A stretch of DNA of 64,000 bases from Pogostemon cablin (GCA_023678885.1 CM042975.1:24779405-24843404); one strand, 5' to 3'; counted from the stretch's first letter, positions 44,691 to 57,123 are shown. Notes: generated by a model from the sequence alone, not told the origin. A program made the numbers and translations.

Positions 44691-47458
44691 GATGATGCCA
44701 AGTTATGTCATGGTATTCTGGGCCATGTTAGTGAAAGGTGGATGCAAGAACTTGCCAAGCAACAACTGATCAAGTTTAGTACAGATGATAAGATCAGGCA
44801 ATGTGAATATTGCATCCTTAGTAAGTCCAAGAGACTTAAGTTTGGTGAATCAGAACATACAACCCTAGCAAGAATGACCTATGTTCATTGATTAGCCATT
44901 TTGTAGTAGGGATAACTAATTAAAATAATTTATCGAACCACAGGGAGGTCAGCACTAGAGCTTAAGCGAGATCACGTTTATCATAATTTTATAGAGATGA
45001 ATCATCAATAGGTAGTTTGATCAAACAAGAAATTAAAAAGTAATAAACGCAAGTAAACAAGCAATGATCAATCTAACAAGATGGGTAGATGGAAAGTGGT
45101 TTACCAAATTAATTAAAAGTGAGATCAATAACAATTAAGAAGTGGAAATCCTAAGATAAATGCATCGAATTCATATGAATCATGGATTGAGACTAAGGGC
45201 CAACACTAAGTTCACCTAAACTCCCTCTCGAGATGGATAGGATATGATTATCAAATAGCTCAAAGAGTTGGTTCTCACTCAAACAATTCCAACTAGGTAC
45301 TAAGCTTGAAATGAGAGTCTCTTCTCACGATTAATCAACCTCTCGATCAAACCAATCATGTGTTCTATCAAAGGGTTCTAAATTCTAAAGAAATTCTCAA
45401 TCTCTTTACAATTTATAATGCACATGAAGTGTATGATGAAATGATTCACTCAATTATCCTAATCACATAATTGATTTCTCAATCTAATTACATATTTAGA
45501 ACAACTAAACACACAAATCATCAATACAAATCAAGCAATTAATAATCAATGATAGAAAATCATAGATCCAATCAACATATGGATTCAATTACACAAATCC
45601 TAAAATTATCCAACAACTCACATGTTGCTAATCTCACAAGGGAGATTAGCTTACCATATTCAAAAGGAAATTAACATAGACATTAAGATCCTTACAAAAC
45701 ATGATGAAACTATAAGGTTTAACTACAAAGTATGGATGAAAACTCCCTTGAAGTGCTTCAATGGTGATCTCCTTCCTTCCCTTGTAATTCTCCTCTCTTC
45801 CTTGCTTCTTTTGATCAATTGGATGATGGTTTTGATGGTGGGATAAAGGTAGATGATATGGATGAAGGATGGATGAAGGTGATGGTGTGAAATGGAAGAA
45901 ATGGTGTGTGAGGTGTGTGTGAAAGTGTGGATTCGGATCTGATCTTCAAATATTGAATAAATGGGTATTTATACCCCTTGGGAAGCTTCTAGAAGGATTC
46001 TGATTTTTAACAGAATTTGTACCAACACGGCTCGTGTGTTGCTACACAGCTCGTGTTGCTGCCGGCGACATGGCTCGTGTTCTGCACACGGCCACATGGT
46101 GGCCGTGTTTGTGTTTCTGATGCTCGCGCAAGGCCTTTCAGGATAGGGCCATGCGCGGTACATGGGCCTTGTGTTGTACTGGACACGGGGCGTGTTTCTG
46201 GACTCGGCTGGCCGTGTTTGTGTTATTTGCTTCACTGTTTTGGCTCGTTCTTCCTCGTTTTAACTCCGAATTGAGATCCGCTTTTTCCTACGTCTTCCTT
46301 ATCATATGTTTACACTCATTCACACACATTTTAATAAAAACACAAAATACAACCAAATAACACATAAAATACGGATAAAATAACACGAAAATACATATAA
46401 AAATGCACTAAAATCTAGGTAAAAATATCACTCATCATTCATTCAGATCTCTGGGGGCCTTCAAAGATAATAACTAAAGGTAGAGGAAGGTACATCATGA
46501 CCATAATTGATGATTATTCAAGGAAGCTATGTGTTTATGTTCTGAAAACTAAGGATGAATCATTCACTACATTCAAGATTTGGCTAGCAGAAACTGAGAA
46601 TAGCGCAAGAAGTAATTTGAAGTACTTAAGGACAGATAATGGGTTGGAATTTGTATTTGAAGAGTTTAATTCATAATGCAAGGAGAGAGGTATTAAGAGA
46701 CACAAGACTGTCCCTGGAACTCCTCAATAGAATGGCATTGCAAAGAGGATGAATCAGCCATTGCTTCAAAGAATCAGATGCATGCTGAGCAGTACAGGAC
46801 TAAGTAAGATGTTTTGGGGAGAATTAGCTGCAACTGTAGCTTATCTGATCAACTTATGTCCTGCTACAACTCTCAACTTCAAAACTCCAGAGGAGATGTG
46901 GTCTGGTAAGGTCCCTAGTTACTCACTTCTTAGAGTTATAGGTTGTCAAGCTTATGCTCACATTAAGCAGGATAAATTAGAACCAAGAGCACTTAAATGT
47001 GTTATGATAGGTTATCCTAAGGAAGTAAAAGGGTATAAACTATGGTGTTATGAGGAGAACAGACTCATGGTCAGTAGAGATCTTGTTTTTATTGAAAACA
47101 AAATGCCACTGATCAAGGATAATCAGAGCAAACAATCTGAGCTTGAGCTGGAGTCTCAAGAAATGATCAAAGCAGGTGAAAGTGAAGATAACTCCACTGA
47201 CAGATGTACATATGAAGTATTAAGGGGTCAAGGACAACCAAATACTTATCAACTTATAAGGGATACACAGAAAAGGACTATAGTGCTACCTTCAAGGTAT
47301 GTACAAGCTGATATAGTGTCATTTGCACTATATACAGTAGTTGAAGTTGAAGCTTATGAACCTAGGAACTATGCTGAGGCATTGGCTAGCCAAGACAGAA
47401 ATAAGCAGCTCATAGCCATGGAAGAAGAATTGTTGTCTCTGAACAAGAATGAGACGTG
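44691..47458 (+). pseudogene. Copia integrase remnant, split by the solo LTR
   Basis: First piece 44691-44888: CHGILGHVSERWMQELAKQ and QCEYCILSKSKR (HHCC domain). Second piece from 46438: IIDDYSRKLCVYVL, LRTDNGLEF, then in-frame stops at about 46674 and 46728, MNQPLLQRIRCMLSSTGLSKMFW, VIGCQAYAHIKQDKLEPRALKC and VMIGYPKEVKGYKLWCYEE. The C-terminal linker ends near 47458. Without the insertion the two parts join in order. Confidence 0.82.
44889..46437 (-). repeat. Inverted gypsy solo LTR (1549 bp) with TTCAT duplication
   Basis: Plus-strand ends are TGATTAGCC and CACTCATCA; TTCAT flanks both sides (44884-44888, 46438-46442). On the minus strand it matches the LTR at 1465-3126. It also carries the GC-rich CACGGC/GCCGTG block at 46020-46230. 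Frames inside (45622-46360) are non-coding LTR sequence. Confidence 0.9.
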
Positions 47459-48880
47459 AAAAATAGTTGACAAGCCAAAATCTCAGAAGTTAGTTAGATG
47501 TAAGTGGATATTTAAAAGGAAACCAGCACTTGCACCTGAAGGTGGAGTAAGGTACAAAGCTAGACTAGTAGCTAGGGGTTTTTCACAGAAGGAATGGATA
47601 AATTATAATGAAATCTTCTCACCTGTGGTTAAACATTATTAAATCAGAGTGTTACTAGCAGTAGTGGCTCAATATGATCTTGAGCTTCATCAGATGGGTG
47701 TAACTGCTGCATTTTTACATGGGAAGTTGGAAAAAAGTATCTATATGAAGATACCAGAAGGTGTTAACAGTTGAGAGAGCTGATACAAAGGCCTTTCTGT
47801 TACTCAAATCACTATATGGACTGAAACAAAGTCCAAGACAGTGGTACTTGAGATTTGATGAGTACATAGTTGCAAATGGATTTCAGAGAAATCTCTATAA
47901 TAGCTGAGTATACATCAAGGAAGGGAATAATTGTTACACATACTTACTACTCTATGTAAATGATATCTTGATTGCTTGTAAGAGCATACAAGGCATTGAT
48001 GCAGTGAAGGAAGTACTCAAATCTGAGTTTGAAATGAAGGATCTAAGAGAAGCTTAGATGATTTTAGGTATGGAAATAAGCAGAGACAGATCAGCTGATA
48101 CACTTGTATTGAAACAACAATCTTATCTTGTTAAAGTACTTAAAAGTTATAATATGGATTAGTGCAAGTCTGTTACAACACCTGTCAAGCAAGGATTAAG
48201 TCTGTCACTACTTAATGGAGCTAAATTAGACAAGGAAGTGGCTGAAATGAGCATGATTCCTTATGCAACTTCTGTGGGCAGTCTTATGTATGCTATGGTT
48301 TATAGTAGGCCTGATGTTGCTTATGTAATGAGCTTGATCAGTAGATTTTTAAGATGTCCAGGAAAAAGCAGCATTGGGAAGCAATCAAATGGGCATTGAG
48401 ATATGTCAAAGAAACTGAACAAGCTGGTTTGAAATTTCAGAAACGAGAGGCAAAATCAGAAGTTATCATTGGATGTGTTGATGCTGACTTTGCAGCTAAC
48501 TTGGATTCTAGGAAATCTCTTACAGGGTATGTGTTTGTATGGCACTTTAGTGAGCTGGAAAGCAAGCCATCAGTCTGTAGTGGCATTATCAACTACAGAA
48601 GTTGAGTTCATTGCATTAACTAAAGCGATCAAGGAAGGGATATGGCTTGTTGGTTTAGGGTAGGATTTGGGGGAGTATCAGGATACTGTAGTAGTGCATT
48701 TTGACAACCAAATTGCAATACATTTAGCTAAGCATCAGGAATATCATGAAAGGTCCAAACACATTGATGTTAAGCTATACTTTGTAAGAGATATGGTGGA
48801 AAGTGGTGTTGTTGCTATAAGTAAGATTGATACAGTTGTGAATCCAGCTGATGGTCTTACTTAAGCATTGCCAGCAGCAA
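47459..48880 (+). pseudogene. Copia RT-RNase H remnant
   Basis: KWIFKRKPAL, VRYKARLVARGFSQKEWINYNEIFSPVV, GVTAAFLHGKLEKSIYMKIPEGV, LLYVNDILIACKS (YVND in place of YVDD), YATSVGSLMYAMVYSRPDVAYVM, then RNase H: WALRYVKETEQAGLKF, VDADFAANLDSRKSLTGY, ALSTTEVEFIALTKAIKEGIW, HFDNQIAIHLAKHQEYHERSKHIDV. Many stops (for example 47458, 47641, 48055, 48664) show it is inactive. Confidence 0.85.
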
Positions 48881-49000
48881 AATTTGAGCTGTGCAAGACT
48901 TTAGTTGGTATGCATGAAGACATAAAGGTTGCTGCTCCTTAAAAGCAACAAAATGGGGAGAATGGATCAAGTTGAGCATGCATAAATCTAAGGTGGAGAT

Positions 49001-49583
49001 TGATGACAATAGATGCATGTATGAGGGTTGATCACACGTGGATTGTGTTCATTGGAGGCTTAAGAATGATCATCATGTATTGCATGCAAGCTAGAAGCAA
49101 GTTGAAGCATTAAAACTAACTAACAACTCAATCGGTTAAAAACTGCCATATTTGAGCAAGGATGTGCAACTGGATTTGGAGCAGTTGTTGAGCAGTTAAT
49201 CAAGCTACCTAGAATTGGCTATGTGGCTGCATCTCATCTACTAAATGAGGGCTATCCAGTGGAGGTTCAACCGGATTAATAGGTTGAAAGAGTAGGTAGA
49301 TATAAGGGCTCAAAGTAGGGTGATCACACTAGTTTTTCATATTGAGAGTTGACAGTTTGAGTGCTGCGTTTTTAAGCTTCTTATGACAGATTGAGATCAA
49401 TCTGATCTTGTTTGTAAGCATTGAGTGATAATAAAGTTTCTTATCCCTAAAGTGGACGTAGGTTATTCATAACTGAACCACTATACATCTTTGTGCAAGC
49501 TTTTAATTTTTTATTCAAGTTTTATTATTTCATGTGAGTGTGATCTTGAGTGTTTGTGAGATTATTGATCATTTATCACGTCA
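49001..49583 (+). repeat. 3' LTR of the second copia element
   Basis: TGATGACAATAG...TTTATCACGTCA, 583 bp, following the polypurine tract. The shared block from ATCTACTAA onward matches the 5' remnant at 42995-43345. Confidence 0.85.
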
Positions 49584-50059
49584 GTATCCATATTCCTTAT
49601 TTAGTAAAAAGGTACACCACATGGGCCACCACTTCCATCTAATTCAACTATTCACTACACATTTACGCGTAAAAAATAAACGATTACCTTCTAAGTGGCC
49701 GGAGGGAGTATTATTTTATGTATAGTGGGTAGTTGTATTAGTAGTGAATGATGGGCCATACATGAGTCCTTTTACTAAAAGGGAAAAATTAAGACCTTTG
49801 AGTAGGAACTCCTAATATAGTAAAATGCGGACCTTTCGATGAGAATGAGAGAATATATAGTAGAACTGAAATACTGCGATTTTAAAAATTTACATACCAC
49901 CATACCAAAATATTCAATATAATATCATACTTCACTAAAAATTTTGGTACACTTAAAATGTCAATAAATTTAATCACTAAAAATTTCGGTACACTTAAAA
50001 TGTGAATAAATAAAATATTTTTCGGTATGATAAATCAACTCTATACCGCAATTTAGGTA
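49584..50059. mobile_element. MITE fragments beyond the copia element
   Basis: 49595-49705 carries GGCCGGAGGGAG followed by TA at its end, a Stowaway-type terminus. 49705-49850 resembles 36145-36287. The rest is AT-rich with a repeated AAAATTT(T/C)GGTACACTTAAAATGT word at 49935 and 49979. Confidence 0.5.
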
Positions 50060-50338
50060 CTCTCCATGTACTTTTATCCGCTTTCTATTTTGGGGTGTCC
50101 CATGTATTTTTACCCATTCCATTTTTGGCAAAAATACATAATATTTTATTACCTATTTTTACAATCCCAACAACTTTAATTACCTTTTTACACTTTATTC
50201 ATCATTCCCAATAACTTTATTCACCTTTTCTTTTTAAATTACTAATTTATCCCTACTTTTTCTTACATTATATATTAAAAAAAACATCTTAATCTCCGTG
50301 CCCGTACAAACGGGTAAAAATACCCGGGACGGAAGGAG
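50060..50338. mobile_element. Stowaway-like MITE
   Basis: CTCTCCATGTACTTTTATCC at the left and GGGTAAAAATACCCGGGACGGAAGGAG-like right end, flanked by TA on both sides (50058-50059, 50339-50340). The interior repeats GTACTTTTA/TGTATTTTTACCC words. Confidence 0.7.
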
Positions 50339-50462
50339 TAATATTCCTTATACCATCCAAAAATTTTAAAAAGAAGAATTTAGTATCAGAATATAATAAC
50401 AAGAGACCATTAGTTCACAACCAATTAACCATGCTCCAAGCTGAATAGCATACACACTAAAT

Positions 50463-53400
50463 TATTTTTCACCAATATCAGTCTCATCTACTACTGATGG
50501 ATTGGTGTGGTTACTAATGTAAAATATTACATAAACCTCTAGAGTAAAATTACAAAAATACTTTTCAGAATTAATGTATAATAACCTTTTTTTTAGAATG
50601 CCCGGGAACAACTTCTAGGTCAATGTTGGAGAAAATGTTGGAACCTCATGGCTATGAATTAAATATAAAGTATGGGTAAAAAGAGCTGGAGAAAATAGTT
50701 GAAAACTAGGGAGACATGAGTGAATGGAGTCACAGATAGCAGATGGATCATGACATTTATCACGATCAATTCTTTCTTTGTAAGTATCATTAACTTGTTA
50801 CAAAGGAGTGATCATGATAAATGATTTTTAGTGATGATAACCCTTAGATCTTCATTTCCCATGTCCCGTTGATCTTGTTCAATTCTCCGGGCAGATTCTG
50901 TCAATGTATCCGGACACTCCCCTGACACTTGAATCGACTCAAGAGTGATGATTTCGCCGATCTCACTAGGAATATCTTTTAGACGCCAGCAATCTCTCAA
51001 GATGAGGTGTTGAAGTTTGGGGAAGTGTTGGCAGGAGGCAACATTCCATTGTGAGAGCATTACTCGTCCATCCAATCTCAGCAGCCTCAGACTTTGGAAT
51101 TCACCATCTCTTGTATCCCATATTTCCTCTCCCTTCTTGCGGGGGAAATACCATTCAGTTAATTTGAGAAGTTGAAGGTTTTCCAATTTCCCAATTATTG
51201 ACATCTTCTCCCAACTCAACTTCTTCGCCATAAGTTTCAGCTTCCTAATGTTTGAAGGGAATCCGAATTCCTCTAATTTACATCCTATGAATGACAATCT
51301 GAGCGAGTGAAGTTGAGTGAGGAAGCGGAGATCGAAATGTGGATTCACACTCTTCAATTTCTTCGGATTTATAAACTCGCATTTGAGTTTGCGAAGATTG
51401 GGAGAACATCTTAACAGCTCCACATCCTTTGGCTTCGTAATTTGTACAAATGAAAGATAGTGTAGACTCATATTCGTTTCGCGGCTATTCCAATCTTCAC
51501 CATACCTTGCCCTGATTGCTTTAAGGTATCTCAACTTCTTCATTTTCCCAATTGATGGGGGTAGACTACATACACAATAGACAGTTAGATATTCAAGTTT
51601 AACAAGCCTATCTATCCATGTTGGCACTTCTGGGATGACCAAGAATCTTAAGTTAACCAGATACTCCATTCCAAATAAAACACAATCAGAAAGGATGTGA
51701 TTGAAATGCAGGACTCTCAATAGTCTCATATCCCCAACATATAAAGATGTATACTGTGTATCGCCATAAAAAGAGCGGACATGTTGGCAAAGGCTCGGAG
51801 TGGCAGAGACGACGTTGGCTACTTGTACACGATGGCTTTTCTCAAAAACACTCAAGCATCTGAGAAAACAAAACCAAACCAAACTATGAAATAGCTCCTT
51901 AACACAGATTATAAATTAAGTGGGATGTTCAACTTACCCGTTCTTTGAAAATTTAATGAAGTTTTCTTCTCCAGATATTTTCAAGCACAAGTCACGCAAC
52001 AAATCATGAACAACACATGCTTTCACTCCTTCACCATCTGATCTTCTCTCCACAACAATTACTAGACTCTTATCAATTAGCTCCATTAAATATTCTTCTG
52101 CTGCACTTTCGATCTCATTTTCTTTACGTATGAATCCTTCTGCTATCCACAATCTCTTCAACCTTCCAGTATAGATTGTCTTGTCTTCTTTAAACTCTCC
52201 AAAGCTAAGAAAGCACGGCTTCAAATGATCAGGCAGATGCTTATAACTCAACTCCAGAATTTGCCTCACTAAATTCTCTCTATCATCTTTAACATAACAC
52301 CCTAAACTTCTTTCCACTTCTTCCCAACCACTTATTTCCTCATCCATGCCTGAAAGGATCCCAGCAATAACAACCACCGTAAGTGGTAACCCACAACATT
52401 TCGCAGCAATTTTCTTTCCAATCGCTTGGAGCTGAGGAGCGCATGCTTGATCATATCCGAACACCTTCTTCTCTAATAACTCCCAGCATTGCTCACCAGA
52501 CAAAAATGGCAGCTCATGAATTACGCTTCTCGGTGGAGCTACATCTTTATTCCTACTTGTTAGCAATATCCTGCTCCCATTTCCATCATCAGGGAAACAT
52601 CTCTGTAACTCATACCATACATTTGAATCCCATACGTCATCCATTGTAACAAGGTATCTCCTTCCCTTCAATGTTTTGTAAATGTGCTCTTCTAATATCA
52701 TTTCTTCCATTTTCAAAATCACATCTTTCCCAAGCTCACTATTTACATGAATCAAAATGTCACATAATATACTTCGTCTGTCATACGATTGTGAAATTGT
52801 GCACCATGAGAGTCTGTCAAACCTATAACTAACCAAGGGAAGATTATACAGTTTCTTTGCTAAAGTAGTCTTACCAAGTCCAGGCATCCCCCAGATTAGA
52901 ATGACTTGCAAGCTCTCTGTCCCTCCTCCGACCAGCTGATCCAAAATATCCCTTTCATTATCCTCAAAACCAACGAATACATTGCAGGCTTCACTGCTTT
53001 TTTTATCTTGTAATGGGGGCTGCATACTCAGTTTTAATCCTCCAAATTTGTATCTGTCTGCAATTGTTCCTTGGAGCTCCTTGCTTGTAACCTCAATGTT
53101 GTGGGTGAGATAGGTGAGTCTCTTGACTACATACCAGAGAGGAGCATCTCCCACTAAAAGTGCTGAAATGAGATATTCAGCTTGATGTGCCACATCTCCA
53201 ACGCGCATCAGAGGCTCTCTCAGCTCTCCAATTTCAGAAAGCTTTGGCGATCTGATTGAAGGATGCAGAAACTGTAGCCCTTGATGGAGAAGGTTGATTT
53301 GGTCCTTCACATTAGCAATTCGATTATCCTCTTGTTTCAACAGATCTTGTAGATCGTCAACAAGAGAATCAAGAATGAGGAAGGTGTTGACAGTAGAAGT

Positions 53401-54060
53401 CCTTGGGGTTGTGTAAGCTGGTGTGATGATATCAGAGGAGTTGAGATTAGCTTTCAAGAGGAGGATGCTGCGTAAAACAGCATCAAGCCCCTCTTCCATT
53501 TCTCGAAACCCAACATCTCGAACAGTTGAGAACAACAAGTAATGGAGAAAACATCCAGCTTGACTGGCGACGAATTCAAACTCTGCCATAAGATTGTTGA
53601 ACTCAGCATCGTTGGTGTCAGGCAGCAGCCATGATATGTCACCAAGAATGGTGAGAAGAAACCTCAGCTCCTTCTCAAGAATCTCAAATCGAACATCACT
53701 ACTTTTGTGGTAGAGCAACTGAACAAGGAAACTGAGAAAAGGTTGGAGGAGTTGGGAGTTGGTGATGCAGATCTGGTTTTCGTCGTTTAGCTTAGGCAGC
53801 AGGAACACCTGCTGAAGTTGTTGCTTGAAAGAGGCCACTATCTTGGGATTCATCTTCCACCAATCATCAGGCAGATTCAGATTCTGCAAGTCGTTGGACA
53901 TCTTGGAAAGATCAGACAAGTAGCGTCTGATCGTTGAAGCCTGGAATTCGTTGATCAGGACATATTCTTCCTCCAATTTGCTAATCTTTTTGGAAAGTGC
54001 TTTTAACATGGCGGATCAACAGACTTGGTTTGCAAATGTGAATGAAAATCTGAAGATACT
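50463..54060 (-). repeat. Segmental duplicate of 9860-13160
   Basis: Coding sequence, intron and the 3' flank are nearly identical to the NLR at 10131-13004. Differences include an extra ~80 bp at 50575-50655, small LRR indels and the CC region, which is full length here and deleted there. Homology fades at about 9860/50463 and 13160/54060. Confidence 0.85.
50812..54009 (-). CDS. Intact CC-NB-LRR (NLR) disease-resistance-type protein, R1-like
   Basis: Two exons: 54009-51938 and 51859-50812, with a GGGTAAGT donor, a TTTTCTCAG acceptor and a 78-bp intron; the product is 1039 residues. The ATG at 54009 (MLKALSKKISKLEEEY) opens a helical, coiled-coil-like N-terminus of about 350 residues with GDVAHQAEYLI. 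NB-ARC: P-loop GMPGLGKTTLAKK (~371), kinase-2 YLVTMDDVWD (~451), RNBS-B GSRILLTSRNKDVAPP, GLPL box (~538), LKPCFLSF and VHDLLRDL (~666). The LRR exon of about 350 residues has irregular repeats (LRVLHF, LVNLRFL, LPPSIGKMKKLRYL, LKLMAKKLSWEKM). Such proteins sit in the cytoplasm, bind ADP/ATP and trigger immunity on sensing pathogen effectors (family knowledge). All key motifs are intact; the ligand is unknown. Confidence 0.9.
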
Positions 54061-54366
54061 TACCAAGAAAGAAGACGATGGCAGCTACTCAAATGGGAGA
54101 TTATTAACTTGTTCATCATTAAATTTTGACTAGTCACGTATAAAAAATTAAATCTAAAAAAATAAAATATGAATTGGAAGACTAGGTATCACCTGCAATA
54201 TAAAAATGACAACTCTTAAAGTTGCAAATATTATACTGTTGAAAAGTCTTCTGGAATATTATTTTCCAAAAATAACTAAGATGTTGTGATTGGTCCATAA
54301 AAGAATAAGTAATATTCAGATTTCAAAGGAATCTTAATTATTTTTTCCAAATGGGCCAAGTTATTA

Positions 54367-54444
54367 CACCTCATCCCAGAATTTTTTTCACATTTCTTTT
54401 ATAAATTACAAAAAAAAGTGTGCAAAAAATTTTGGGACGGAGGG
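54367..54444. mobile_element. Short Stowaway-like MITE upstream of the intact NLR
   Basis: CACCTCATCCCAGAATTTTTTTCAC pairs with GTGTGCAAAAAATTTTGGGACGGAGGG; TA flanks both ends. About 78 bp and nearly a perfect hairpin. Confidence 0.6.
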
Positions 54445-54787
54445 TATATAGCTGGATTTCTGGAAAAACTATCATAAACTAACTAATTAGCATTTATATC
54501 TTCCACTAGGAGTAAAATTAAAAAATCAAGAAACTGCAAGTTGTTCGAAGAGGATAAAAATGTAATCACACAACAAAACAAATTTAAGTAAATCTCCAAC
54601 GTGGACAATATTGACAACTCTTTAACCATCAATGAATCTGACTTGGGGTGTCAAACTTATTCTCTATTCATGCTGCTATGTGAGTGATCCATTCTATTTT
54701 ATAGATTAATTTTTAAATGTTATGGCTTAAATTAAATATATAATTATTTCAAATTTAGGAAATGTTTTTGTAAAAACATTATAATTT
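54445..54787. other. NLR upstream intergenic sequence
   Basis: AT-rich; no gene or clear promoter element can be supported. Confidence 0.4.
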
Positions 54788-55049
54788 TAAAGACACTCTT
54801 TTGCGAGATAAATTATTTGTGAGACAAGTCAACCTATTATTAAAGTATGCTTATTGTACCGATATATGAAATATGCTTATTTATACTTAAAGTATGTTAA
54901 TAATAATATAATACGTTAAAATCATATGTTAATGCATAATCCAGCATGCTTTAGAAAATAAACTTTTACAACTATTAAACATACTTTATCTATACAATAA
55001 ACATAATTTATTGATGGATCGACCAGTCTCATAAGAGACTTTATCATAA
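54788..55049. mobile_element. MITE related to 8648-8907, opposite orientation
   Basis: GTCTCATAAGAGACTTTAT at the right and AGACACTCTTTTGCGAGA at the left form inverted ends, with AAAGTATG(C/T)TTA-type words inside. Ends are approximate. Confidence 0.5.
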
Positions 55050-55589
55050 TTTTATTATTTTATATATTAATTTTTGAATATTTAAATTTAAATATAATTT
55101 TTTTATGGGTGAAATTTGTCAAAAATATAATTTGGTGTTTTTTTTTCCAAAATTTAAAAAGTTGGGACTATATCGCAACTTAAATTAAGGTTTGGTTTTT
55201 CATGCTATTAATTAAAGATGACATGAAAGTTGACGTGCCAAAAATCAGTCATGTCAGCAGTTGGTCAACATTGACTTCTCAATGGGTGTGATTCGCAACT
55301 AACTTCAAAAGTGGAGGTTTTTTTTGCTAAATCTTAAAGGTTTAGACTAAATTACAAATGAAGTAAATGTTGAAATTTTTTTTCGCAATTAAACCTTATA
55401 TAAATTGTTTAATAACGAAAATTATTATAAAGGGAATTTGATTTCGTTTTTGCATTCTGTTGGTAAAATGTGATTTTTTTAGTGTTAGGTATGCGTTAAA
55501 TGATTTACCAACCAAGACAACTTAACTAATTCAGTTGTTTAGAAATACAAATTATATCATGTTAAAAAAGAAAATATATCAATTCAAGA
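55050..55589. other. AT-rich spacer, nothing recognised
   Basis: No gene, RNA or repeat boundary was identified. Confidence 0.4.
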
Positions 55590-55894
55590 AGATCAACACA
55601 GAGTCATATTGAAATTATATTTGATTTAACAAACCAATCATTGAAATAAACATTAGACCACATCTCATCAACTCCATTGTTTACTTTGCAGCCTTCAACA
55701 AATTTTCAAAGTCCAAGTTGACTACCTAAAGATTATTGGCGTTTTCGGGATAGAACTTTTGTAACAGCTTCCTCAATCATAGAACTTGAGGTACAAACAC
55801 AGATGGATCAATCCAAAACGGCTCTACAGACATCCATGTATCGATCACTGTAAGATTATAGACCATTAACTACTTACAAAGAACTAATTAATCT

Positions 55895-55977
55895 AAGTAG
55901 TGATGACAACCTTTAAATCTTTATTTCCAATGTCACGTTGGTCTTGTTCAACTGTTCGGGCAGATTGCCTATGTGTA
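55895..55977 (-). pseudogene. NLR tail fragment
   Basis: GTGATGACAACCTTTAAATC... matches the last ~80 bases of the NLR LRR exons (compare 10149 and 37314), covering the C-terminal RIxQDQRDxGNEDLRVI part in decayed form. It ends abruptly at TGTGTATCC where LTR sequence starts. Confidence 0.75.
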
Positions 55978-56062
55978 TCCAACACAGCTCGTGTGTTGCT
56001 ACACGGCTCGTGTTGCTGCCGGCGACACAGCTCGTGTTCTGCACACGGCCACAGGGTACACC
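55978..56062. repeat. GC-rich gypsy LTR scrap
   Basis: About 85 bp almost matching 46022-46102 of the solo LTR (CACGGCTCGTGT, GTTGCTGCCGGCGACA, CTGCACACGGCCACA). It sits exactly between the NLR tail and the GCACAAAGTCG block, with no LTR ends and no target duplication. Confidence 0.75.
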
Positions 56063-56771
56063 ATAGCACAAAGTCGTGGATTGATCACGGAGGCGCGTTG
56101 GGCAGAGACGTGGTCTTACCGATGCTGGAGTAGTAGGTGGGGCCGGAGGGCAGCATTTGAAAATTCCAGCAAGTAGGAAAAGTAACATTTGCCAGCTTGT
56201 ACGATAGCTGGAAAGTAAGGAGGAAAAGCTGGGGAGCAGCCTAAACAAGTGATTATCACCAATAATGCAACCAACCAAGAGGAAAGAAAGAAATCTGCTC
56301 CAAAAAGAGGCAGGAAAGCACGAAATGCAGCATGTGGGACCAGTGTCAATAAATGCTAAGTGTAAAGAACGGGACCACTGGTAAAGTTATCGGAATCTGC
56401 TGCCTAATAAAATAGAATAAACCGAGGGCATTGCCATTAATAAATACGTAATGATATTTTAGAGAATTAAGAGAGTGAAAAGAAGTGAACAACAAAAAAT
56501 TGACATTGGTAAGAAGTGAACAACATAACACAACATTCAGAGAGTTGATTTTCTCTATAATTGCATAAGACATATAAGAATCATATTAATCAGCTGATTA
56601 GCGCATGATAGAACACTCGAAAACTTTGTTTAATGAAGAAGATTGGTGGCTTTTTTTATGTTTTAACTTCTCTGGATATGGTAGTATCTTTAAGAATCAT
56701 ATTAATGAGCTGATTAGCGCATGATAGACCACTCGAAAACTTTGTTTAATGAACAAGATTGGTAGCTTTTT

Positions 56772-57123
56772 TTATGTTTTAACTTCTCTGGATATGGTAG
56801 TATCTTTAACTTTTGAGACATTGCCTTTGGCTTCATGTTTGATCCCTATTGTTCCATAGGGACAATTTGGTGGTTCCAATAGAGGAGGTTGAAGTTGATC
56901 ATCATTAATCAGAAAAATTTCTTCAAACTGAGTGCATCTACTCTGCCTCACCACTTAATATTGCACCTTTTGCAAATTTCTTGCTCTCATGATCCATAGA
57001 TGGCTGCGTGTAAATTTTTGGTTTTCTTGCTATGTTCCCAGGCTCCAGTTGGTTGATCACTGCTTCTCTATCCATAGGGTATGAATTTTTATTCTCCTTT
57101 TTTATTTTTTTGCTCTTAGCCAA
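56772..57123 (-). pseudogene. Unknown gene fragment, possibly shugoshin-like C-terminus (copy 1)
   Basis: Two minus-strand frames overlap by 17 bp (57123-56938 and 56954-56772). Neither starts with ATG. The first gives KSKKIKKENKNSY and EPGNIARKPKIYTQPSM; the second RQSRCTQFEEIFLINDDQL and PNCPYGTIGIKHEAKGN. From memory the RQSR...FEEIF.INDDQL part resembles the basic C-terminal motif of plant shugoshin, a centromere cohesin protector, but this is weak. The repeated, nearly unchanged copy at 61326-61677 suggests a once-coding exon pair with a frameshift or small intron. Function unknown. Confidence 0.35.

Larger units (their letters stand above)
42995..49583 (+). mobile_element. Second Tnt1-like Ty1/copia element, with gypsy solo LTR inside
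   Basis: Order: truncated 5' LTR, gag (43390-44250), protease, integrase (split by 44889-46437), RT, RNase H, polypurine tract (AAGGTGGAGAT) and full 3' LTR (49001-49583, TGATGACAA...ACGTCA). It is related to, but clearly diverged from, the copia element at 38431-42329. Because the 5' LTR is cut, no target duplication can be shown; the NLR on its left side does not resume on its right, so DNA was lost at this locus. Confidence 0.82.

Noticed and set aside
45622..46360. Several short frames
   Set aside because: Entirely inside the TTCAT-flanked solo LTR.
53951..54133. Plus-strand frame over the NLR start
   Set aside because: Antisense to the NLR N-terminus and short, without motif.
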